Assembly: GCA_963692465.1 (NCBI GenBank)
Contig: OY829943.1
Coordinates: forward strand, 2,108,001 to 2,172,000
Length of the DNA: 64,000 nucleotides
DNA from: JAUZOB01 sp963692465
Lineage (GTDB): Bacteria > Bacteroidota > Bacteroidia > Bacteroidales > Prolixibacteraceae
Reading direction: 5' to 3'
Below the pieces are notes generated by a model. That model had not been told where the DNA came from and made no database searches. It saw nothing but the letters and a program-made list of their open reading frames with translations. Both the position numbers and the translations under genes were made by a program. Positions 26,784 through 34,953 of the stretch are shown here, piece by piece. Numbering within the stretch: position 1 is the stretch's first letter; each line of letters opens with the position of its first letter.

Positions 26784-27997
26784 AAGGCGGTCATCATCAG
26801 ATCAATATCCTGAGAGGGAATGTTATATCTGGAGCTCAGTTCTGCATTGGTAAGTATTCCATTGTAGAGGTAAACGCCATTCCTGAAACCTTTATCTGCC
26901 CTGATATATCGGCGAAAGCCACCGAACTGACCAATGTTAATCAGAATAGGGGCAAAGGTGTTACTCAGCGCAATAGACGATGTTCGAGCCACTCTGGCCG
27001 TTATATTGGGAACGCAGTAGTGAATAACTCCGTGCTTACGGAAAGTTGGTTTTTTCAAAGAGGTTGCTGTGGATGTTTCAAAGCATCCGCCATCGTTCAT
27101 GGTCAGATCAATAATGACAGATCCCTCCTTCATTTTCATAATCAGGTCTTCGGAAATAATTATTTGTGGCGAATCACACATATTCTGGGCACCGATAATT
27201 ACATCGGCTGATTTAAGAGCTTTCTGGAGTACTTCGGGTTGGAAAATGGAGGTGAATATTCGTTGATTAAGTTTACCCTCAAGAGTCCGTAACCGATTAA
27301 TAGAATTGTCAAATACCTTCACGGTCGCCCCCAGTCCGATTGCTGCTCTGGCTGCAAATTCGGCAACTGTTCCAGCTCCGAGAATAGCAACTTCGGTGGG
27401 TGAAATGCCTGTAATTCCTCCCAGAATAATTCCTTTGCCGTTATGAGACGAACTGAGAAGTTCTCCTGCAATCATAATGGAACTCGTACCCGCAATTTCC
27501 GAAAGAATCTGTTCAATCGGAAAAAAGCCGTTCTTATCCCGAATGTGTTCATAGGCAACAGCACAGACTTTTTTTTGTATAAGGAGACGGAGTGATTCTT
27601 CAAATTCGGGAACAGCGCCTAAGGAAGAGATAATAATCTGGTTCCCGGGGAGAAGATCGACTTCTTCCTTGGTGAATGAAGAGACTTTAATGATGATATC
27701 AGACAGAAATACGTCTTTCTTGTTTTTTGTAACAATAGCTCCCGAATCGCTATACTCCCGGTCGGAATAGTTTGATGCTAATCCGGCATTCGACTCAATA
27801 ACGATCTGATGCCCGTTCTGAACCAATAGCGAAACGCTCTGTGGAGTTAATGGAACTCTTGTTTCCTGTCCGTTGATTTCGCAGGGCATTCCGATAATAA
27901 TCTTTTCTTTCTTATGTCCAACCTCTAGTAATTCTTCGGCAGGAATGAGTTGCTCTTTTCCAAAAGAGAAAATCTTGGGAGTCGTTTTTTCTGTCAT
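26780..27997 (-). CDS. Alanine dehydrogenase / PntA-family NAD(P)-binding protein
   Basis: A 405-residue protein of the alanine dehydrogenase/transhydrogenase alpha family. The N-terminal catalytic-like domain has IIIGMPCEINGQETRVPLTP with the Arg that contacts substrate. The NAD-binding Rossmann domain has ILGAGTVAEFAARAA and Asp in KVFDNSINRL. The C-terminal part has GVIHYCVPNITARVARTSS. The segment aligning with FTYLHLA of true alanine dehydrogenases, which carries the catalytic His, reads IISSLGAVPEF here with no His. The residue that normally binds substrate Lys is probably the Lys in IIIKVSS. A function other than alanine deamination is therefore possible. It follows tsaE by 12 bp on the same strand. 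Confidence 0.85.
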   Translation of the reverse strand: MTEKTTPKIFSFGKEQLIPAEELLEVGHKKEKIIIGMPCEINGQETRVPLTPQSVSLLVQNGHQIVIESNAGLASNYSDREYSDSGAIVTKNKKDVFLSDIIIKVSSFTKEEVDLLPGNQIIISSLGAVPEFEESLRLLIQKKVCAVAYEHIRDKNGFFPIEQILSEIAGTSSIMIAGELLSSSHNGKGIILGGITGISPTEVAILGAGTVAEFAARAAIGLGATVKVFDNSINRLRTLEGKLNQRIFTSIFQPEVLQKALKSADVIIGAQNMCDSPQIIISEDLIMKMKEGSVIIDLTMNDGGCFETSTATSLKKPTFRKHGVIHYCVPNITARVARTSSIALSNTFAPILINIGQFGGFRRYIRADKGFRNGVYLYNGILTNAELSSRYNIPSQDIDLMMTAF

Positions 27998-28009
27998 AAT
28001 ATCCCGGTC

Positions 28010-28429
28010 TTATCTTACTTCAATCATGCGGCTTCCATCTTCTTCTACCGTTATTTCAACCTTTATTGTTTCCTCAGGTAAAAGCGTTTCCACCATTTCC
28101 GGCCATTCAATAAAGCAATAACGGTTACTGTAAAAGTAATCTTCATAGCCTAAGTCGAAAGCTTCTTCGAGGTTTTTTATCCGATAAAAATCAAAATGAT
28201 AGATAATGTTGTCCGATTTGCAGGTATATTCATTAATAATAGCAAAGGTTGGGCTGGTAACGTAGTCAACTGCACCAAGTTCTTCGCATATTGCTTTGAT
28301 AAATGTTGTTTTTCCTGCCCCCATTTTCCCGTAAAAAGCAAAAATCCCAGGGGTGTTAAAAACATTTAGAAATTTACGGGCAATCTGAGTTGCCTGTTCC
28401 GGATCAGTGAGTCGTTCGCTAAATCTCAT
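28010..28429 (-). CDS. tsaE: tRNA threonylcarbamoyladenosine biosynthesis ATPase TsaE
   Basis: The 139-residue length is typical. TsaE is the P-loop ATPase of the TsaBDE complex that makes t6A at position 37 of ANN-decoding tRNAs. The Walker A is GKMGAGKTTFIKAI, the switch/strand region is VTSPTFAIINEY, and HFDFYRIKNLEEAFDLGYEDY contains the conserved YR...E/G.E signature. CFIEWPEMVETLLP follows. It is upstream of the alanine-dehydrogenase-like gene with a 12-bp gap, so both probably share a transcript. Confidence 0.95.
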   Translation of the reverse strand: MRFSERLTDPEQATQIARKFLNVFNTPGIFAFYGKMGAGKTTFIKAICEELGAVDYVTSPTFAIINEYTCKSDNIIYHFDFYRIKNLEEAFDLGYEDYFYSNRYCFIEWPEMVETLLPEETIKVEITVEEDGSRMIEVR

Positions 28430-28581
28430 GTTACTCTTTATTTTTTACAAATTTGAGAAAGTTTCGTCAATTCTAAAAATCTTAAGGAGTGAACTTTTAG
28501 GGTAATTGTTGAGGGTCCTTGTTTGTTGAAATTAGAATGTTTTTCTTTGGAAAATGGGTGTTTTACAGGACTTTTTTTGCA

Positions 28582-28611
28582 TTTGGCGTTTCAAAAATTG
28601 TTGTACATTTG
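28582..28611 (+). promoter_or_regulatory. Candidate promoter of gcvH
   Basis: TTTG (28582-28585), an 18-bp spacer and TACATTTG (28604-28611). Both boxes match the Bacteroidetes consensus and the spacer is one base short. The gcvH start is about 40 bp downstream. Confidence 0.65.
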
Positions 28612-28652
28612 ACAATTCTCTATTGGTAATAATTTATTAAACTCATAAAATC

Positions 28653-29033
28653 ATGAATATCCCTGCTAATCTTAAGTACACTAAAGACCACGAATGGATT
28701 CGTGTTGAGGGTAAAGATGCTTTTGTTGGCATTACAGATTATGCTCAAGGCGAATTAGGCGACATCGTTTTTGTTGATGTGGACACAGTGGGAGAAACCC
28801 TGGCAAAGGAGGAAACCTTTGGAACGGTCGAAGCAGTAAAAACTGTTTCTGATTTGATGATGCCCGTCGGCGGCGAAGTGCTTGAAATAAATGCTGAACT
28901 GGAGGATAATCCGGAATTGGTCAATAAAGAGCCTTACCAAAAAGGATGGATTGTGAAAATTCACATCTCCGATCTTTCCGAGTTAGACGAGTTACTGTCT
29001 GCTGAAGCATACAAAGAAATTATTAATGCCTGA
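28653..29033 (+). CDS. gcvH: Glycine cleavage system H protein
   Basis: The 126-residue length is typical. GcvH carries the lipoyl arm that shuttles the aminomethyl group between the P, T and L proteins of glycine cleavage. The lipoylated Lys lies in FGTVEAVKTVSDLMMPV, and KYTKDHEWIRVEG and YQKGWIVKI are standard family segments. It has its own promoter and terminator. The other glycine-cleavage genes are not in the window. Confidence 0.97.
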   Translation: MNIPANLKYTKDHEWIRVEGKDAFVGITDYAQGELGDIVFVDVDTVGETLAKEETFGTVEAVKTVSDLMMPVGGEVLEINAELEDNPELVNKEPYQKGWIVKIHISDLSELDELLSAEAYKEIINA

Positions 29034-29042
29034 TAAATAAAC

Positions 29043-29066
29043 AGAACCGGATTTTATTCCGGTTCT
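29043..29066 (+). terminator. Intrinsic terminator of gcvH
   Basis: AGAACCGGA and TCCGGTTCT form a perfect 9-bp stem around a 6-nt loop, followed by a pyrimidine/T-rich tract. It begins 10 bp after the gcvH stop. Confidence 0.75.
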
Positions 29067-29270
29067 TTCCTTTCTTTTTTAGCGATTACCTTTGGGGCTA
29101 TCCGGACGATAAGTTTTCCGGGAATGGTGTTTTTAGCTTCTTCCTTTCCTCAATCTGATCAAATCCTTATTCGTTTATTCATAGTAGAGCAAATACTGAT
29201 TATCGGTATTTGAAATTGCGGTGTGTTATCTGACCTTTTTAGGTTTGATTCAGGTAAGATTCTTATGCCT

Positions 29271-29343
29271 GGTTCAATGGTGGTTTACAGGCGGTTCACA
29301 GGTGCTCAGCACCTATAGACCACCTGTAAACCACCGATGAACC
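29271..29343. repeat. 73-nt imperfect palindrome (REP-like element)
   Basis: Two 33-nt arms (29271-29303 and 29311-29343) pair over 28 Watson-Crick and 2 G-U positions around a GC-TCA-GC centre. Each arm is itself built from related short units of the form GGTTyACAGG or GGTGGT. It is much longer than a normal terminator and has no T-run next to it. It could be a palindromic repeat family such as REP/BIME, a relic of a mobile element or a structured RNA. Confidence 0.75.
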
Positions 29344-29396
29344 ACCTATAACGTACGGTATTGATACGACCCGAAGCTTTACGATGAGCTTTACTA

Positions 29397-29441
29397 AAAT
29401 AAGTATACACTTTTGAGTGTCTTAACGGAAATAAGTATACA
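29397..29441. repeat. Two direct copies of a 13-mer, 32 bp apart
   Basis: AAATAAGTATACA occurs at 29397-29409 and 29429-29441. Read on the minus strand, each copy begins TGTATACTTATTT. The outer copy ends 9 bp from the U32 peptidase stop codon. Repeated sites starting with TG at one end resemble the multiple terminal repeats of IS21-family elements, but no transposase is present. Alternatively they are a protein-binding site pair. Confidence 0.6.
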
Positions 29442-29450
29442 GCAGAACAA

Positions 29451-31268
29451 TTAATCCTTGATAATCTGCATCATGCAAATGTTGCACTTAAATTTCAGAC
29501 GGAATGTTCTTTCTCCATCAGACAAGAATAACGGTTCATGAAGAACCGTTGATGATTTGTGATACTTCGGACAGCAATTCATGGCGTATTTAAGACAATG
29601 CCGGGTGGTCATAACGACTTTCTCTTCAGGAATGTTCCCTGTTTCGAGCGCATCATCAATTTGTTCGACTCCATGTTGCAGGTAAAACTGTCGGGCAAGA
29701 TGATTCGACACGTTAAAGGTATAGTCAAGTTTGGAATAAGGGAATGGAAGATCACTTTTACTGAAAAGACGAGGTGATGGAGAGAAAGTTTGAAGACGGA
29801 GATCAGTAGCCTGTGCCACCAACGTTCGCCGCATTTCGTTGATCTGACTGATTGGGATAAAACAGGGTGTTCCTTTGACTGAAATCTGGATGACCGAGAA
29901 GATTGAATTGCCGGTTTTGGAAAGTTGCTGCTTTAGAGTCTCAATCATTTTTTGAGGATTACGGGCCGATTCCCATTTCCCGTCGAAAGAACAAGTTGTT
30001 GTGAGTTGATCTTCGTCTTTCAGGGTTAATCGGATGGTGTCGTTCCCGATCAGGCAGTCAATTGTGGACTCAATAAGTCGGGTACTGGAATCGGAGTCCA
30101 GACTTTTGAGAAAGAGATGGTCATAATTTCTCCAAATACCGGTCCCTTTCGTTATATCAGGCATTATCGCGGGGTAGATCTTATTTCCGTCAACCCGGTT
30201 TACCTTGATGCCGGATAGAATTCCGTCTGGTGTAAAAAAGATGAGTCCGTCGTTGTTGTGAATTTCTTCGGACAAAGAGAGCGTGAAATGATCTCTTTGG
30301 ATATCGTTAACTTTTCCCAGGAATTTTCCGGTCGATTTAGGGGTGTCCATGGATGTAACGTCATTGGTCCGGCCATGTAAATAGTAGTCGGTATAACCGC
30401 GGGAGAAAGTTCTTTCAGGGTCGGGGGTAAAATGGATGATGTTTCGTCCGGAAGAGGGGCGCTTTAGTTCCGGTTTGCCGTCAAGAATGGAATCAATCTG
30501 TTTGCGATAATAGGAGGTTATATTTTTTACATAGGATTGATCTTTTAATCGTCCTTCTACTTTAAAGCTGGTGACCCCCGCATTTATAAGATCCTCAAGA
30601 GATGCGGACCGGTTCATGTCTTTCAGCGAAAGTAAGTGTTTGTCATGAAGAAGCAGGTTGCCGTCAGCATCCGAAAGCGAATAGATTTTGCGGCAGGGTT
30701 GGGCACATTCACCCCGATTAGCACTTCGTCCGCCGATCGAATAGCTAAGGTAACATTGTCCGCTCAAACTGACGCAGAGGGATCCGTGAATGAAGACTTC
30801 AAGTTCAGCCTGAGTGTTTTTTGCGACTGAACGGATGTCCTCAAGTGACATCTCCCGGGCCAGGACGATTCGCTTGAACCCTATCTGATCTAAAAAGGCA
30901 ATTCGTTGTGGATCGAAATTGTTTGCCTGGGTACTGGCATGCAGTGCAATGGGGGGAAGATCCATCTCAAGGATTCCCATATCCTGAATAATTAACGCAT
31001 CAACACCGATTTCGTATAGCTGACGGATTAACCGGCAGGCCTCGTCTAACTCGTTGTCGTAGAGAATGGTGTTAAGCGTAACGTACACTTTGGCGCGGTA
31101 TTGATGAGCGTAACGAACTAGTTGCTGAATGTCGGCTACTGAATTTCCGGCATCAGCACGGGCGCCGAAACGAGAAGCTCCGATGTAAACGGCATCGGCT
31201 CCATAGTTGATAGCCAGGATTCCGCTTTCCTGATTTTTGGCCGGTATTAATAGTTCGGGTTGACGCAT
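29451..31268 (-). CDS. Peptidase U32 family protein (RlhA/TrhP-like)
   Basis: The 605-residue length matches long U32 proteins. The N-terminal U32 domain (about 1-330) has ELLIPAKNQESGILAINYGADAVYIG (quoted in part), FGARADAGN, HGSLCVSLSGQCYLS and the Cys cluster NRGECAQPCRK, which in E. coli RlhA/TrhP is needed for RNA hydroxylation. More cysteines follow near the C-terminus (CCPKYH, FKCNICMMQ). By family knowledge such proteins hydroxylate 23S rRNA (RlhA) or tRNA uridine (TrhP) using prephenate-dependent chemistry; older annotations call them collagenases. Which RNA is the target cannot be told from the sequence alone. It is transcribed alone, with a -7 box upstream. Confidence 0.92.
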   Translation of the reverse strand: MRQPELLIPAKNQESGILAINYGADAVYIGASRFGARADAGNSVADIQQLVRYAHQYRAKVYVTLNTILYDNELDEACRLIRQLYEIGVDALIIQDMGILEMDLPPIALHASTQANNFDPQRIAFLDQIGFKRIVLAREMSLEDIRSVAKNTQAELEVFIHGSLCVSLSGQCYLSYSIGGRSANRGECAQPCRKIYSLSDADGNLLLHDKHLLSLKDMNRSASLEDLINAGVTSFKVEGRLKDQSYVKNITSYYRKQIDSILDGKPELKRPSSGRNIIHFTPDPERTFSRGYTDYYLHGRTNDVTSMDTPKSTGKFLGKVNDIQRDHFTLSLSEEIHNNDGLIFFTPDGILSGIKVNRVDGNKIYPAIMPDITKGTGIWRNYDHLFLKSLDSDSSTRLIESTIDCLIGNDTIRLTLKDEDQLTTTCSFDGKWESARNPQKMIETLKQQLSKTGNSIFSVIQISVKGTPCFIPISQINEMRRTLVAQATDLRLQTFSPSPRLFSKSDLPFPYSKLDYTFNVSNHLARQFYLQHGVEQIDDALETGNIPEEKVVMTTRHCLKYAMNCCPKYHKSSTVLHEPLFLSDGERTFRLKFKCNICMMQIIKD

Positions 31269-31297
31269 GTTCCTTTATTTCTTAACGATAGAGCGGG

Positions 31298-31305
31298 CAA
31301 AGATA
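31298..31305 (-). promoter_or_regulatory. Candidate -7 box of the U32 peptidase gene
   Basis: On the minus strand this reads TATCTTTG, a full match to TAnnTTTG about 30 bp before the start codon. No clear -33 box was found. Confidence 0.4.
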
Positions 31306-31666
31306 ACAAAAGCATTTTAGTTGGTTGACGCATTAAAATCAGGTGCTGACAGGGATGAGTTTTTTTGATCGAAAAGGGAAGGTTTCGATTGGGTTTGTTT
31401 TCGAAAAATTCGGATTGTTACAGAAATTTTTCTTCTTTTTGAAAAATTAACTATTAAATCGTAAGCTTGTAAATGTTTATATTTTAGTATATTATAGTCG
31501 TAGTGTCTTGTTTTTAACTTATTTTAACAAAAATAGTTATAAAAAAATGCAACGTTTTTGAGGCGAAAGAGTCTTATATGAAAATGAATGGAAAGTAAGT
31601 CCGATCATTCTTTTAATTGTAGATGTATTTTTTAGAAAAGGGAAATAAATTATAAAATTAACGATC
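31306..31666. other. Non-coding divergent region
   Basis: About 360 bp of AT-rich DNA between the divergent U32 peptidase and a small exported protein. I see no ORF, strong hairpin or full promoter in it. A 77-codon minus frame overlapping the next gene is a shadow. Confidence 0.5.
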
Positions 31667-32164
31667 ATGAAAGCTTTAAGTTTGAAATCAGTTGTTTTTG
31701 TATTTGCTGTATTGTTTACGATGAGTTTTTCCGCAAAAGCTGAAGCTACTCCGGTTGAGGGAAACAGCAATACATGGCTCGGAAATTACACCTTAGTGCC
31801 TTCACAAAAGGCGGTCTCTATTAATGGCAAAGAATATCAAGCCTGGATTTTAACTTATGAGAAAGGCGGACAGAAAGTTATTATTGCGATTGATAAGAAA
31901 AAGAAAGGGGAGAACTTTATTGTAAAGACCGATCGTTTCGAAATGGAATATACCAACAGCGAAGATGGTGTGGGAGTAAAACAAATTAGTCCAAGTTATG
32001 CAACCATTGATAATGACCGGAATTATGGAAAAGTAGATGATACCCAGTTTGGTTATCAGAAGAAACTAACTATTGGGATTAAGGAAGACAATGAGGTTTT
32101 GGGAATCATTGCTTGTTATTTTCCGCGACTTTTAAAGAAAGAATACCAATATGTTTTAAATTAG
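31667..32164 (+). CDS. Hypothetical exported protein
   Basis: I do not recognise this 165-residue protein. A clear signal peptide (about 1-26, VVFVFAVLFTMSFSAKAEA) is followed by a soluble, Lys-rich domain that looks mostly beta-stranded (YTLVPSQKAVSINGKEYQAW, QKVIIAIDKKKKGENFIVK). There is no lipobox, so it is probably periplasmic or secreted. It has its own terminator and no operon partner. Start ATG 31667 is well supported by the signal peptide. Confidence 0.8.
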   Translation: MKALSLKSVVFVFAVLFTMSFSAKAEATPVEGNSNTWLGNYTLVPSQKAVSINGKEYQAWILTYEKGGQKVIIAIDKKKKGENFIVKTDRFEMEYTNSEDGVGVKQISPSYATIDNDRNYGKVDDTQFGYQKKLTIGIKEDNEVLGIIACYFPRLLKKEYQYVLN

Positions 32165-32193
32165 TGTAAGGTACTTCCTGCAATACATTCAAG

Positions 32194-32224
32194 GAGGCGT
32201 TTCTGAAAAGGAACGCCTCTTTTT
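32194..32224 (+). terminator. Intrinsic terminator of the exported-protein gene
   Basis: GAGGCGTTTC pairs with GGAACGCCTC (one wobble) around a 6-nt loop, followed by five T. Confidence 0.85.
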
Positions 32225-32261
32225 CGTTGCTAAGATAGCTGGATGTCCGCCTTTTTCCCCT

Positions 32262-33035
32262 TTATGAAAGAATGTCGGGGGTATCCTGATTCTTTATCCT
32301 GGAAATAAGAATTTGAAGATCTTGTGGGGTGTCAACTCCGAAACTTTCATCCGTTGTGAGTGTCGTTGCTATTCTCAATCCGTTTTCGAGCCACCTGAGT
32401 TGTTCCAGTGATTCTGCTTTTTCGAGGACTCCTTGTGATAGAGAGGTAATCTTTTTCAAGACCGAGCTCCGGTAACCGTACATTCCGACATGCAGGAAGT
32501 AGGTATGCTCTTTAACCCATTTTTGTTGATCAATTCCTCTCAAAAAAGGGATGGGAGAACGGCTGAAATAGAGGGCATCGCTGTTTTGGGCAATAACGAC
32601 TTTTACTTTGTTCGGGTCAAAAAGAATCGCTGAATCTGAAATCTTTTTGACCAGCGTTGCGATGTCAACTTCGGGGCGTGAAAAACAATCTTTGAGCTGA
32701 TTGATTTGTTCGGGACGGATAAAAGGTTCGTCACCCTGTATGTTGATGACGGCATCGAATTTTTTGTCGGAGGAGGCGCTGTAACGTTCCAGTGCCTCGG
32801 CACAACGATCTGTTCCACTTTGATGATCAGGGGAGGTCATTACGGCATTCCCGCCGAAAGATAAGACGTGATCGAAAATGCGATGATCGTCGGTTGCAAC
32901 TACCAGGTCATGGATTGATTGCTCTGCCTGTTCGTATACGCGCTGAATCATGCTTTTCCCCAGAATATCGGCCAGTGGTTTACCCGGGAAGCGGGACGAT
33001 GCATAACGAGCAGGGATGATTCCCAAAAAATTCAT
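32262..33035 (-). CDS. kdsB: 3-deoxy-manno-octulosonate cytidylyltransferase
   Basis: The 257-residue enzyme activates Kdo with CTP to give CMP-Kdo for lipopolysaccharide inner-core synthesis. The N-terminal nucleotide-binding motif is IIPARYASSRFPGKPL. DLVVATDDHRI, MTSPDHQSGTDRCAEAL and INIQGDEPFI are the conserved substrate and metal contacts. HVGMYGYRSSVL and EKAESLEQLRWLENG complete the family pattern. It diverges from the sigma-54-type activator; a -7 box (CAAATATA on the plus strand, 33060-33067) lies about 25 bp upstream. Confidence 0.97.
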   Translation of the reverse strand: MNFLGIIPARYASSRFPGKPLADILGKSMIQRVYEQAEQSIHDLVVATDDHRIFDHVLSFGGNAVMTSPDHQSGTDRCAEALERYSASSDKKFDAVINIQGDEPFIRPEQINQLKDCFSRPEVDIATLVKKISDSAILFDPNKVKVVIAQNSDALYFSRSPIPFLRGIDQQKWVKEHTYFLHVGMYGYRSSVLKKITSLSQGVLEKAESLEQLRWLENGLRIATTLTTDESFGVDTPQDLQILISRIKNQDTPDILS

Positions 33036-33154
33036 AATTTAGAAAATTGAATATTGTTGCAAATATATAGAAATGCAGAGGAAAAAGGATTGTTTGTTGT
33101 AAATATAGGAAACGACCTTTTTGATTAACTTTGCAGACAAAAGTTAAAAGAGTC

Positions 33155-34405
33155 ATGGACATACAGGACATCAAGCAGCGATTTGGAATTATCGGGAATG
33201 CGCCGTCTTTACAGCGGGCCATGGAAGTGGCCGTTCAGGTTGCGCCTACTGATCTTTCTGTGCTGATTACCGGAGAAAGTGGCGTTGGAAAAGAAGTCTT
33301 TCCGCAGATTATTCATCAGTTTTCGGCACGGAAGCATGGTAAATATATTGCTGTTAACTGTGGTGCTATTCCGGAAGGAACCATCGATTCTGAACTTTTT
33401 GGACATGAGAAGGGGGCTTTTACCGGGGCCCTCGCTGATCGGAAAGGTTATTTTGAAGTGGCGGATGAGGGAACCATCTTTTTGGATGAGATTGGCGAAT
33501 TGCCTCTTTCGACCCAGGTGAGGCTTCTTCGGGTATTGGAGACTGGCGAATTTATAAGGGTTGGTTCTTCTAAGGTAATTAAAACGAATGTCAGGGTTGT
33601 GGCTGCAACAAATGTTGAGTTGCCGAAGGCTATCAGCGAAGGAAAATTCAGGGAAGACCTGTATTATCGACTCAATACCGTTCCGATTCGTATTTGCCCA
33701 TTGCGCGATCGGAAAGAAGATATTTATTTGTTATTCCGGAAATTTACGCTTGATTTTGCAGAGCGTTATCGAATGCCGGCGATAAAACTGGAAGAGAATG
33801 CACGGGAACCGCTGTCGAATTATCCATGGCCGGGGAATGTCAGGCAATTGAAGAATATAGCGGAACAAATCTCAATTATTGAGCAAAACAGGAATATTAC
33901 AGCGGAGGTTCTGCAACGATATTTACCCCCTGCTTTCGCTTTGGGACAATTACCAGCGCTGTATTCTAAACAGGAAGAACAGACCTTTGCTTCTGAACGG
34001 GAGATTTTATATAAAGTCCTTTTTGATATGAAAAAGGATGTGAATGATCTTAAGAAACTGGTGCTTGATATGTTAAAAGACGGAGGAAATTCAGTCGATC
34101 TTCAGTCGGATAATGCCCGGATAATACGTAAACTTTACCAGGATGAACAAGGGGCATTAATGCCTGCGGAACAGCCGAAAGTTGTTTCTGCTCCGATCAT
34201 TAATACCCCGCCGGTGGTTCGTACTGATACGAATATTCAGGATACGGAGGAGTTTGTTGAGGAGTCATTGTCGCTCGAGGATAAAGAGATCGAGTTGATA
34301 AAGAAGGCCCTTGAGAAACATTCGGGAAAAAGAAAGTATGCTGCAGAGGAATTGGGAATTTCGGAACGTACCCTTTATCGGAAAATTAAAGAATATAATA
34401 TTTGA
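33155..34405 (+). CDS. Sigma-54-interacting transcriptional activator (AAA+ and Fis HTH, no receiver)
   Basis: A 416-residue protein from the ATG at 33155. The AAA+ domain begins almost at once: Walker A is GESGVGKE, the sigma-54 contact loop GAFTGA is intact, Walker B is GTIFLDEIGEL, and RVVAATN and YYRLNTVPI follow. A C-terminal Fis-type helix-turn-helix (about 375-416, RKYAAEELGISERTLYRK) ends the protein. There is no N-terminal receiver, GAF or PAS domain, so activity may be controlled by level or by partners. A Gln/Asp-rich linker of about 110 residues separates the two domains. It heads the lptE/unknown/secG cluster with short gaps. Targets unknown. Confidence 0.93.
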   Translation: MDIQDIKQRFGIIGNAPSLQRAMEVAVQVAPTDLSVLITGESGVGKEVFPQIIHQFSARKHGKYIAVNCGAIPEGTIDSELFGHEKGAFTGALADRKGYFEVADEGTIFLDEIGELPLSTQVRLLRVLETGEFIRVGSSKVIKTNVRVVAATNVELPKAISEGKFREDLYYRLNTVPIRICPLRDRKEDIYLLFRKFTLDFAERYRMPAIKLEENAREPLSNYPWPGNVRQLKNIAEQISIIEQNRNITAEVLQRYLPPAFALGQLPALYSKQEEQTFASEREILYKVLFDMKKDVNDLKKLVLDMLKDGGNSVDLQSDNARIIRKLYQDEQGALMPAEQPKVVSAPIINTPPVVRTDTNIQDTEEFVEESLSLEDKEIELIKKALEKHSGKRKYAAEELGISERTLYRKIKEYNI

Positions 34406-34416
34406 AAGCTATTTGT

Positions 34417-34950
34417 ATGATAAACCAGTTGAAGCAACATCGGGTTCATTTTATTTCAGGATTACTGATTGTCTTTTTGGCTTTTGGCTTATCCGGATGT
34501 AAATTTTCTTATTCTTTTTCAGGATCCTCAATTGATCCGTCTGTGAAAACATTTAGCGTTGAGGACTTTCCGAATCGGGCAGATCTTATTAATCCAAATC
34601 TGAGCAATCAGATGACCGAGGGATTAAAGGATAAGATTTTAAAAATGTCCAAATTGAGATTGGAACGTGAGAAGGGTGATCTGGAGTTTACCGGACAGAT
34701 TAACGGTTATGAGGTTAAGCCGATGGCCATAACAGGGAATGAAGTTGCTGCTCAGAACCGTCTTACCGTTACGGTTAAGGTGAAGTTTGTGAATAATAAA
34801 AATCATGAAAACGATTTTGAGAGTTCCTTCTCTGCGTATGCTGATTTTTCAAGTAGTCAAAACATTAGTTCCGTTGAAAACGATTTGACGAAGGATATAA
34901 TTGATAAGATTACGGATGATATTTTTAATAAGTCGCTTGCAAACTGGTAA
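34417..34950 (+). CDS. lptE: LPS assembly lipoprotein LptE (Bacteroidetes type)
   Basis: A 177-residue lipoprotein from the ATG at 34417; the frame is also open from a TTG at 34402. The signal segment ends in the lipobox LSGCKFSYSFSG, with the tyrosine/serine-rich stretch after the Cys that is usual for Bacteroidetes LptE. TFSVEDFPNRADLINPNLS and LRLEREKGDLEFTGQINGYE fit the LptE/RlpB-like family. LptE plugs the LptD barrel and helps insert LPS in the outer membrane. It lies 11 bp after the activator gene and 3 bp before an unknown gene. Confidence 0.85.
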   Translation: MINQLKQHRVHFISGLLIVFLAFGLSGCKFSYSFSGSSIDPSVKTFSVEDFPNRADLINPNLSNQMTEGLKDKILKMSKLRLEREKGDLEFTGQINGYEVKPMAITGNEVAAQNRLTVTVKVKFVNNKNHENDFESSFSAYADFSSSQNISSVENDLTKDIIDKITDDIFNKSLANW

Positions 34951-34953
34951 CGA

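Larger units (their letters stand above)
29067..29450. other. Non-coding region with palindrome and direct repeats
   Basis: About 380 bp between gcvH and the U32 peptidase with no credible ORF. It contains a 73-nt imperfect palindrome (29271-29343) and a pair of 13-mer direct repeats (29397-29441), described separately. The rest is plain AT-rich sequence. Confidence 0.6.

Noticed and set aside
29043..29066. gcvH terminator as part of the repeat-bearing element at 29.3 kb
   Set aside because: It is a plain 9-bp hairpin specific to gcvH and unrelated in sequence to the palindrome.
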